NCBI GenBank assembly: GCA_030407085.1
Contig: CM059585.1
Span: forward strand, 87,930,501-87,994,500
Length of the DNA: 64,000 nucleotides
Reading direction: 5' to 3'
DNA from: Trichopria drosophilae
Lineage: Eukaryota > Arthropoda > Insecta > Hymenoptera > Diapriidae
Positions 34,701-43,162 of the stretch are shown in pieces. A program made the translations under genes and the position numbers. The notes under the pieces were generated by a model. The model was not told the DNA's origin, did no database searches, and was given only the letters and a program-made list of their open reading frames with translations. Positions within the stretch are counted from its first letter, which is position 1; every line of letters starts with the position of its first letter.

Positions 34701-36332
34701 ATTTGAAGGGAAGTAGAATTTTTTAAAGAAAATCATTTTTATAGCTCTGTTTTGTAGAGCTTGTAATTTGGTAAGTACATATGATTCCATATGATAGCAC
34801 CGACATGAATAGACCATGATAATTAACTTAACTGTGAACGATTTAAAATCATTGTTATAAATGATTTGTATACAATAAAGGCAAATGGGAAAATACAATT
34901 ATTTACAAATGATACGGTAGTTATACTTGAGGTCAATACATGGATTGAATTAGTACAAATAGCATCTGAAGACTTCAGGCTAATTAAAGAATGGTTTAAC
35001 CATAACTCTCTTACTGTAAATATAGATAAAACTAAATTCATACCATTGGGTTGCTACAACAACAGTATACTTAACTTAGATCATCTTTATGTGAAAGATG
35101 GACACACGGTAGATAAAATCGAAAAGACGGAATGTATTAAATACTTGGGTGTTATAGTAGACTACAAGTTAAAGTGGGACAGACATGTAGACCTGCTGCT
35201 AAAAAAACTGAGGCCACTTCAGTTTTTATTCATAAATCTTAAACATTGCAACAGTCACGCAAATATATAAGGCTACAAATACCGAACCTATATACGGTGT
35301 CACTAGAAGTGCAAAAACAAACATCTAGCAGTACCAAGTAAAAAGATAGAAATTGGAAGAAAATGACTGTGTTGGAACTCTTTGGTTCAACACGTTACCA
35401 AGTTGCGTGAAATCGGCAAAAAGATGAATCAACTTTCAGAAATCTTCTCAAAAAGTGGTTTAAAAATAAAAACAGTGCGGAAATTGCATTAAACTTTAAA
35501 GACAATTATAACAAGAACGGGTATTATTGTAAGACACTTATGCGCTGCGATACTAATTTTAATTTAGATTTATTTGATATTTTGTTTAAAATACTCTTAT
35601 TGAATTAAGGCATATTTTTCATGGAATTGGACATATGTGTATTTCGCGTTCTTGCGGATGAAATTTTCACAAATCTCCTACTATACTTTATTGTAAATTG
35701 TATCAAATGTTATTATAAATAAATATTATTATTATTATTATACCGTGTAGCAGTTTATACCCATCATACACCTAGAATACCTCTTTCTGCTATAACTCGA
35801 CAATCTTTAGTCTTACCAGAACATAGAACTCCTTGCCGATTGATATTACCACAGAGAGCTATTTCTCTACTTTTCTTAGAAAATGTTTTTAAACTATTAT
35901 GAATGATTTTGTTTGCTCATATATGATTATATTTTCTTTACTACAACAAATTATAACATTATCTAATTTGTATTTTCTTTTAAATACACAAGCGTTACCA
36001 GTATTTTGGTTATTTTGTATTTAAGAGCATTATCGACCGTTTACGTTCTAATAAATAAATTATTATTATTAAATACACACCTTTGGCCAAACGTAATGAA
36101 ACATGGCCTTAACCATGTCCGAACTGGTAATTTTCTCAGCTGTTTGGAATCCGATTCCATTTCTACTCAAATTTGTTACACCGGGATGAAAACAATTTCT
36201 TTTCTGCTGGCCTTGTTTGCTGCCAGTTACACTTGCAACTGCCAGAGATAATTGGGCTGGCGTAGGAATCGATTTAGCTTGAGGAATGTTTTTTTTCTTT
36301 TGTGCACGTTCAATGCTTTGTCCATTGCAATA
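28749..36332 (-). CDS. ABCB7: Mitochondrial ABC transporter ABCB7 (Atm1 type), lacking the first exon
   Basis: Nine exons on the minus strand: 36081-36332, 30708-30906, 30490-30656, 30155-30433, 29923-30097, 29704-29861, 29490-29653, 29031-29436, 28749-28973 (stop TAA). They join to 2025 nt, exactly 675 codons. Recognised from AMFHYVWPK, the [18 protein letters not shown] block, [26 protein letters not shown], Walker A GGSGSGKS (split across two exons), [16 protein letters not shown], Walker [11 protein letters not shown] and [15 protein letters not shown] half-transporter of the inner mitochondrial membrane that exports a glutathione-linked sulfur species for cytosolic Fe-S assembly. The cysteine-containing C-terminal tail of human ABCB7 is absent. 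The presequence exon was not found. Intron 36080-30907 (5.2 kb) holds LINE and MITE insertions. Confidence 0.93.
28974..29030 (-). other. 57-nt stopless intron inside ABCB7
   Basis: GTAAAT...TTTTCACAG separates ACCGAACAC from AATATTCTC. Its length is a multiple of three and it has no stop, so the reading frame runs straight through it. The encoded 19 residues have no counterpart between SITE and the helix before TSI.IAHRLS in ABCB7 relatives, which is why it is called an intron. Confidence 0.75.
31033..31420 (+). pseudogene. LINE 3'-end fragment
   Basis: The translation contains [19 protein letters not shown] and a following KCRELFF, the C-terminal tail pattern of jockey-like LINE ORF2 (WNSLP..I....S...FK...). 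About 100 codons survive. It lies in the long ABCB7 intron. Confidence 0.55.
31443..32440. other. One-sided TTAA element end and non-coding sequence
   Basis: TTAACCCATTAACGTCAAGT at 31436 resembles the CACATTAATGTCAAAAAGGAC end at 41215. A matching right end was not found, so only the left ~60 bp is supported. The rest has no coding signal. Confidence 0.4.
32515..33110 (+). pseudogene. LINE reverse-transcriptase fragment with internal deletion
   Basis: The frame reads [19 protein letters not shown], then [15 protein letters not shown], then (shifted) VKSGVPQGS, after which it jumps to [12 protein letters not shown] and [15 protein letters not shown]. The roughly 50-residue block that would hold YADD is missing. 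Ends with [13 protein letters not shown]. Dead copy in the long ABCB7 intron. Confidence 0.75.
33738..34624. mobile_element. TIR element, CCCAGCAATC family, copy B
   Basis: It starts CCCAGCAATCGAGATTGGAT and ends ATTCGATTGCTGGG, with about 90% identity by eye to copy A over the outer 150 bp. The internal tandem array is longer: six units carrying (GTAAT/CATAAT)nTTGAATACGG near 33955, 34048, 34140, 34228, 34320 and 34413, against about four in copy A. The repetitive minus-strand ORFs here are array products, not proteins. Confidence 0.8.
34630..34830 (-). pseudogene. LINE ORF2 C-terminal fragment, reverse orientation
   Basis: The minus-strand frame reads [18 protein letters not shown] followed by [13 protein letters not shown], the familiar 'LQ..QNRA.R..' tail of jockey-like LINEs. 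It is cut at 34624 by the CCCAGCAATC element. Confidence 0.6.
34866..35745 (+). pseudogene. LINE reverse-transcriptase 3' half
   Basis: The frame 34866-35270 reads [14 protein letters not shown] (catalytic YADD decayed to FTND), then [20 protein letters not shown], then [19 protein letters not shown], the conserved RT thumb. Downstream frames are shifted. TAAATAAATATTATTATTAT near 35712 looks like the 3' tail. Confidence 0.7.
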
Positions 36333-36366
36333 CTGAAAGGATGAAAATAATATACAAATTACAGAA

Positions 36367-37659
36367 TTAGATCATTTTATTTCTATACAAAAATTTACAT
36401 GATTTACGCAATATCGCAAGATGTTCCGTAACTAAATTTTTTGCTATAATAAAACTCGGGGTTACGCGACGAATAGTTTCCATGTTTGTAAAATTCTGTT
36501 CGAGTTCTGTTTCTTTCAGTTTTAAAATGTTCAATGCTAAATTCTTTAGTAGCAACGTATCGTTATTGTCAAATTCATCGCAGTAAATTTTTGACTTCCA
36601 GATTTCTTTAGACTTGGACGTACTAGAAACGAATAGAGACATTTTTGCATTATAATTTAATCCTTCTGAAGTAAAAGCCATATCTTTATGAAACGTTGAC
36701 GTTAGGAGAAAATCTCTTGCTGCGGCTGACAGTTGACAACAATTTTCTATGTCACATATGGTAAACGATACTTGATCTAACGGATTATTGGGAATGACAA
36801 AACCGTACTCGACAAACAATGCGAGATTGTTATGAGAACCGTAATTTATGAATGTCTGTGAAAATGGAGCATAGGACCTTAACGATACTATTTCATAAAA
36901 CTCTTCATTAGTACTCGAAACAAGTTGAGCTTTTGCCGCATTTGTACAAGAATGATTAAAAAGATCTAAAAATGGAGCTAAAGCTAAATTGTCGTCGCCA
37001 ATGATATTGATACAAGAATTTTTGATGCCATCAAGATAAATGGCTCTTGAATTTACAGCATAGTAAAATTGTGCGAATGTTTCGAAATTAAAAATTTTAT
37101 AAAAAGACATTTGACAGTGGTTGCAGATATGATCGTTTAATAAATTCAATGATTCCATTATAGAATCAAAACTATTTCGGAGTTTAATAGATTTCTTATA
37201 AATTTCTTGTTGTATAATAAAAGGCATAGTTTGTTTCTCAGATTTGCTACAAAATTGAGGATTAGTATACGAAAGAGGAAGAGTATCCAGATATGGTTTC
37301 CATTGCGAAAGTGGTCCAATATGTGACTCATAAATCAGAAACGCAGTTAACACGCATTGAGTTTCATAAAATTTATCTTTGGAAAACAGGAACTTGACGT
37401 TACTTTCCGAAATTGTATTTGAAGTAATCAAGAATTGTTTAGGCAGTTTAAGAATCGTATCCCCCGCAATGATACTTCTTCGAGTCATCAAACCTCTGCC
37501 CGTATCCTGAAATCCATGCGGTACTAATCCGCAAGTTGTTTTTTCCCAGTCGCAATGAACTTCCATCCAGGATTTTAAATGAAAGAACACTCGATCATCT
37601 TGAATGATAAATCCTTGGTTCTTCTTTCGCCTTTTGCGTTTTCTGAATGTACGACCCAT
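36367..37659 (-). CDS. SETD4: SET domain-containing protein 4
   Basis: An uninterrupted 430-codon ORF with a basic N-terminus (RKRKRRKK). Recognised from GRGLMTRRSIIAGDTIL near residue 54-70, the WKPYLDTLP block, DLFNHSC near residue 231-237 and INYGSHNNLALFVEYGF near 268-284, the SET/Rubisco-LSMT substrate-binding arrangement of SETD4 (human 440 residues). SETD4 is a protein-lysine methyltransferase, linked to histone H4K20 methylation in quiescent cells of crustaceans and mammals. It has no introns here. Its stop lies 34 bp before the first recognised ABCB7 exon on the same strand, so it may be nested in ABCB7 intron 1. Confidence 0.92.
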   Translation of the reverse strand: MGRTFRKRKRRKKNQGFIIQDDRVFFHLKSWMEVHCDWEKTTCGLVPHGFQDTGRGLMTRRSIIAGDTILKLPKQFLITSNTISESNVKFLFSKDKFYETQCVLTAFLIYESHIGPLSQWKPYLDTLPLSYTNPQFCSKSEKQTMPFIIQQEIYKKSIKLRNSFDSIMESLNLLNDHICNHCQMSFYKIFNFETFAQFYYAVNSRAIYLDGIKNSCINIIGDDNLALAPFLDLFNHSCTNAAKAQLVSSTNEEFYEIVSLRSYAPFSQTFINYGSHNNLALFVEYGFVIPNNPLDQVSFTICDIENCCQLSAAARDFLLTSTFHKDMAFTSEGLNYNAKMSLFVSSTSKSKEIWKSKIYCDEFDNNDTLLLKNLALNILKLKETELEQNFTNMETIRRVTPSFIIAKNLVTEHLAILRKSCKFLYRNKMI

Positions 37660-38280
37660 TGGATCATTGGATATTTATCCGAAAGATTCTGTACAGCGAA
37701 TACTTGCTAAAAAATATCCGGAAAGAAACGATATATTATGAGAAATTCTTTACCCTAGATAACACGATGGGGACATTGTTAGTCAGTCTAAGTATTGGTA
37801 CTGTCCCTCTACCGAATCGCCCGATACAACTCGTCTTCCAGATCATGCTAACGAGGATGGTGAACGTGAAACATTCCGAAAAATTATTCAACAACAAGAT
37901 GTGCCAACCAAGTGATCAACCAGCCGAACCATTCTCAAAGTTGCGCACACTGGTTTGGATTTTCAACCATTGCTTATCTTTACCGCTAAATTCAAAAGTG
38001 TTTTTTCAAATCGTAAGCTACTATTATACACAGCATTTTTAGTCAAATTTTCATCTACTTTAATCCGATTAAAATATATTGCTATAAATTTTTCTCATCC
38101 AAAAGTCCAAATATCAAAGTGGGGACATTCTTCATTATTCGTTGGTTTATGGCACGCTTTTTCCAAAATGCAAATATGCAAACACAGAGTAATAATTATT
38201 ACACCGTTAAATATAAGGAATATTGAGAAGAAAAATATTAACTTATTAATTAATATGTTAAACTATAGAAAAATATAATT
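37660..38280 (+). other. Divergent stretch with possible decayed coding pieces
   Basis: Starting right at the SETD4 ATG and running the other way, two frames hold 23- and 50-codon stretches that look protein-like (YPKDSVQRILAKKYPERND near 37675; TTRLPDHANEDGERETF near 37825) but are broken by stops. No family recognised. Could be a degraded divergent gene or chance. The longer ORF here (37647-38042) has no recognisable domain. Confidence 0.25.
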
Positions 38281-38299
38281 GTTTTTGAAAAATAACTAA

Positions 38300-38698
38300 G
38301 GGGATTCTAAAGCTTCTAAAGTAATCGACCGATAAAGTAGGAATTTTCACTAAAAACCGTAAAACGGGCCCGGATTGATCGAAAATCGACTGTAAATTGG
38401 TCGACTTGTGCAAAGAATCGACCCAAAATTAACCGGCAATTGATCGACTGCTGACTGCGGTCGATTTTCTGTCGATTTTCAGTTGACTTTTAGGAAGTTA
38501 ACCGATTAATGCATTTAGTAAAAGTTGACTAAAAATCAACCCAAACTCAGCATTTGGTCAATTGTCAGCACATTGTCAGTCACAACAGATACATCGCGTG
38601 ATCCCAATATGGGCGCAATCTTGCACAAAAATACAATGTAAGTGGAGTAATATGGGATGTGTGGGATAATTTCATCATTTTAATAGGAAATGGAGCCT
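38300..38698. repeat. Fragment of the GTAAGGTAGGAA MITE and non-coding DNA
   Basis: 'aaggggattctaaagc' near 38298 and 'gataaagtaggaattttcac' near 38332 match the left arm of the element at 12331. Further right, several variants of 'tcgatt' alternate (38370-38530), giving weak internal repeats. Confidence 0.4.
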
Positions 38699-39073
38699 CC
38701 CAATAAACGAAAAAGTCTACGGAATCGATATTTTGCATTCTGTTTCTTTCTAGTGCCGTATTGATTATGCGAGATTCTTATTCGAATTTATACTATTTTA
38801 TACGACCTGTAATACCAGAATTGAATTCATTCGATCTTTTATACGATACCGTATTTAACGCATCACAAAAATTGATTTGCTGCAGCTTAGAATAGCCTTA
38901 AATTCTGTTAATTTAATCGAAGAATTGATTATATCGTTTTCCGTATTTCATAATTTTCGAAGAAATGTTCTGTTTTCTAGTTTTGAGTTTAAATCATTCG
39001 ATAATCCAAAGTATGTAATCGTTTCTTTGAGGTTATGTGCGTTTTATACGTATATCGCGTATAATATCGTATA
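38699..39073. mobile_element. TIR element, CCCAACAAACG family, copy 3 (truncated)
   Basis: CCCAATAAACGAAAAAGTCT at the left, then the family's internal sequence in the orientation of copy 2 (aatcgatattttgcattctg near 38725; gttatgtgcgttt near 39030). The right TIR is missing; it breaks off near 39073. It preserves the empty site of the nested element in copy 2. Confidence 0.7.
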
Positions 39074-39354
39074 CTTAAAGTCGTGTCTAAAAGCTGACAA
39101 AAAAGCCGGCCTTGTATGTATGTAATTGTAAGACCGTCTTGAAAAGGTTGTCTAAGCACCGTCTATATTTATGACGTCTTAGAGGCGTCTATAAAATGAT
39201 GCATGATTCTGCCTTTCTCGCAAGTGGCAAAGTTTTATGTAGACCAGTATGCAGCCGAATGATTAATCACATATCACCTTTACTGTAAGTCAACATTACT
39301 ATATAAAATAGTTATTTTTGTATCAAGGGCGTAAACTCTACGCCCGGAATTCAA

Positions 39355-39981
39355 ACATTATTTTTTGATGCAGTAGGCGGAAAATGCGTTATATTTTGAA
39401 AACATAAAACGTTTATCGTCAACATTTGTAGTTCGTCCTTCCGACAGGCACCGGTGATTCCAAGAATTAATGTGACCTGTAAACATCACGTTCATATTCT
39501 TTGTAGCTTTCATCGTATTTAAGCGTTGCGGTAATGTGGGGATCGGGGTGAGGCCCCCCCCCTCGCCCCGATTATGAATGAAAATCTGTTATGCAAAATG
39601 ATAAAAATATTAAGAGCTAGTAATAGAAAAAAAAGAGTATGAAACATTTAATTGAACAAAAATAATTAATATATTTTAAACTAAAAGAAATAATATTTAT
39701 TTTTATAAAATAATATTTCACTAATTTATTATTTCGGGTTTATTGTTTATACACTCTAAAAAGAAATTCTTAAATTATGCCCAGAAATGAGATTGAAATC
39801 CGAAATTAAGTAAGAAAATTGACTAAAGTAAGATGTACTGTAAATAAGATCACTTAGACAAGGACAGTTTTATCCACTACACATTGGCTAGTTTAAGATG
39901 TAATTATTTAACTATTTGTTTACAGTGTATATAATAAAATTAATTATTTTGAAAACTATTTTAACGTATACGCGCGCGCGC

Positions 39982-40016
<35 letters not shown>

Positions 40017-40180
40017 ATATATATTCTTACCTTTGTGCTTAAATATTTATCATCAGGAGCTTCATTGAGAAATTTCAATTTATTTTCATTGTACGTCCAG
40101 GGAGGTGTAAAACGGTTCATTTTACGCCCGCAAAATGAGGCGTAAAATGAGCATTTTACGCCTACTGCATCGAAAAATAG
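39355..40180. mobile_element. TIR element with GATGCAGTAGGCG ends and GCGTAAA sites
   Basis: TTTTTTGATGCAGTAGGCGG near 39361 is mirrored by GCCTACTGCATCGAAAAATA ending near 40179. The right arm contains stacked TTTTACGCC/GGCGTAAAA sites (40119-40171). A (GT)n tract lies inside. Boundaries approximate. Confidence 0.5.
39971..40012. repeat. (CG)n(TG)n microsatellite
   Basis: Seven CG units followed by about 14 TG units. Confidence 0.95.
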
Positions 40181-40552
40181 ATTACCAACGCTGGCTGATA
40201 GTATTAGTCGCGTCACTGCGAGAGACGGCATAATTGTTCTTTTTTAGACGTCTTAAGTGAGACGACTTATCACGGGCACCCACCAAAAGTGGGGGGGGGG
40301 GGAAGTTTAACCAATCAGGAGGATCGTGGAATTCTGCAAGGAAACCATATAGAGAATTTCCTGGACAAACTATATCAGCCAATCAGCGAAGGTACGCAAT
40401 CTGGGAAAAGTTATGTTACCCGCTATATTAAAGGCCATACGGAGAGAGGACGAGGTAAGCGACATATCTTTATTTACATTTCTTTCTTTATTTATTTATT
40501 ATGTTAATTATATACAGATAAAGTACATAATGGTTTATATATATACTTCTAA

Positions 40553-40773
40553 CCCTGGTGAAAATTTCCGTAAAATCATATGATAAATCATATGAGATTT
40601 TTATAATTTCTTTAATATCTTAGAGGAATGCAGATGATTGTAATTCATTGTCTCATATTATGATTATTTCTTATAATTACATGAGAAATCACATGAAAAG
40701 TTTCCCGGATCGTCTGATATTTTAAAAATCTCATATGATTTATCATATGATATTACGAACATTTTCAGTAGGG
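40553..40773. mobile_element. Short CCCTGGTGAAAATT element with CATATGA words
   Basis: It starts CCCTGGTGAAAATTTCCGTA and ends CATTTTCAGTAGGG. The stem includes AAAATCATATGATAAATCAT mirrored near 40730-40752. The smallest member of the family at 23278 and 24194. Confidence 0.65.
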
Positions 40774-41214
40774 AATACATAATATATATGTATATATTAA
40801 AAAATATTTAAATATTACTAAATATTTTATTTGCAGATAAAAAGCAAGTAAGGATCAAGTGGAACTCACCTTTATCAACTTCAAGATAATTTCATTCATC
40901 GAACCCACTGGAGGGGCTGGCACTTACCATCAGTGAAATAAGTAAGTTTTTTTTCAGATTTTTGTTTTGCTCTAACTTTATTTTGCTTACATATTTTGTT
41001 TTGTACAATTGCTTTTGGATATTTACTTACTTTCTGTACATGTAGATTATGTAAAACAAAATAAATACATAAGCAATCTGTTTAAGGAAGTTATAGCCGA
41101 TAAGTGTACGTATATGACTTTTGGTTCCATAATGATGGTTTCATCAGTTCGACTCCTATTTTACAATATTAAACACGTTTCTATTATTTCCAACATTAAT
41201 GATGAACATATTAA

Positions 41215-42903
41215 CACATTAATGTCAAAAAGGACATTTTTCTCTACCCAATTTCAATGGAGATTTTCGTAATAAAACCAAAGTTTAAAAAAAATCGAAA
41301 GAATCACATTCTTGTATTTTCGAGGCCGCTTTTTTCAATGGTGCAGTCCAAATATGCCTAAAATTTAAATTTATTTATAATTTTGGCATAAATAAATAAA
41401 AAATACATTTTTTTCTGAAAATTTTTTTTTAAATTTAAATTCGGTCCCGGATATCGGGTTTAAAATGATTTATCTAAAAATATTCTATAACAACTAGTAA
41501 TTTGTTATTGCATTTTTTCAGATAATTTCAGGTATTTTTAGTATTATTCAGAAACTTTGTTTGGAAACACCTCTCTGAAATAATATAATTCTATCTGAAT
41601 TTAACTGTGTGACGGTCGAAACCGCTGTTCGCGATTTCAAATTTCCCGCTCGGAATATTTTGAATTTCGCGCGCTTTGTGGCGATCGGTGAGTTTGCGTG
41701 GAAGATTCATGTAGTTCCGAGATGGGGGCGCTGCACTGGCGGCTACGGCGCGCGTGATTCGTGGGCGTGACGGAAAAACGCTAATGTGCATCAAAACAAT
41801 GGGCGGTTAACAAACACGCTGTATGGTACTTCCATTTTTATTTGTAATGTTCAAGTATTTCCAGAAAATTTTAACAAATTACTACCTGATGTTATCTGAA
41901 TATACTACAAAATTGTAGAAAAAATAGATGCTGTAGAATCGGAGATAAATGCGTTTGAAGTATAACGAGGTTATATCGGTTGAGAGCATACTTAAACACA
42001 TTCAGCATACGTTCACAGCATGTTTTATTCTTTATTTGTTAAAATTCATATATTAATACATTAATATATTAATAACTAATAGCGTATTCATATATATAAT
42101 ATTTTATAAACATTTTTGAATAAACAAATTAATTTTATAGCATAATTATATTAATTCACGTTCACTGATTTTTTAAAAGAATATTTCGCCCTTCTGTGAT
42201 ATTCCTTGGTTCTTCTCGTTTCGTAAGCACAGAATTAAAATTTTGAATGAATGAAATCTACATTAATTACCGCTATTTTGAATCTTTAAATTTTGACTTC
42301 AGATTCGTGATTAGCGACTTCAATTACCCCCTATTACCAAGTTTTATCGAAATGCGGGCGATTATCGCATTTCATCCGCCATATTGGATACGCCATTTTG
42401 AATTTCAAAATTCAGACTTAACATTCGTGATCAGCGACCTCAGAAAGGTAATATATAATATAATAACAAGTTTTTGTCTCAGCTAGATTCTTTCAGAACA
42501 TACTATATGTGTATATTCGAATATCTGGGAAAAATATTCTCGATTAGGCCGCCATCTTGGTCGCGTAATCGCAAATTTAAAGTATCTACCACCGTAACTT
42601 TTTTTAAGCACAACTATCGCGTCCACGATTCTGATACATTGTACGTCATTTTAAATCAGATGTCCGAGACAAAAGTTGAATTTAAAAAAAAAATTGCCGG
42701 AAAAAAATCGTATTTTTATTTATTTATGCCAAAATGATAAATAAATTGAAATTTTAGGCATATTTGGACTGCACCATTCCAAAGAGCGGCCTCGAAAATA
42801 GTAGAATATGTTTCTTTCAATTTTTTTTAACTTCGGTTTTACATATTACCAAATTCTCTATTGAAATTGAGCCCAGAAAAATGTCCTTTTTCACGTTAAT
42901 GGG
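41215..42903. mobile_element. TTAA-flanked TIR element, 1.7 kb
   Basis: TTAA (41211-41214, 42904-42907) flanks CACATTAATGTCAAAAAGGA and, at the right, TCCTTTTTCACGTTAATGGG. The inverted arms extend about 250 bp (for example GGTGCAGTCCAAATATGCC near 41341 against its inverse near 42755). The interior holds inverted copies of the 'cagattcgtgattagcgac' module (42300-42440) and a GC-rich segment at 41590-41800. No transposase. Confidence 0.7.
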
Positions 42904-43162
42904 TTAAATGTATATTGATAAGAAATATATTTATTAGTTCTTTCAGTATATTTTAGTCCATATTTTTCTTATAAATTGGGGCTTATATATATATAAGTTA
43001 TGTGTGTGTGTGCGTGTATTATATAATTTTATTGTTGTATAGAAATTTACAGGGCATTGTTTGTGGCCCCATTGGAGAAGCAAATTGCGCGGTAAGCCTG
43101 TGAAACTGGTAAGTGGTAAGCGCGTAGATTTTGTATAAATATATATTAGCGTCATTTAAAAA

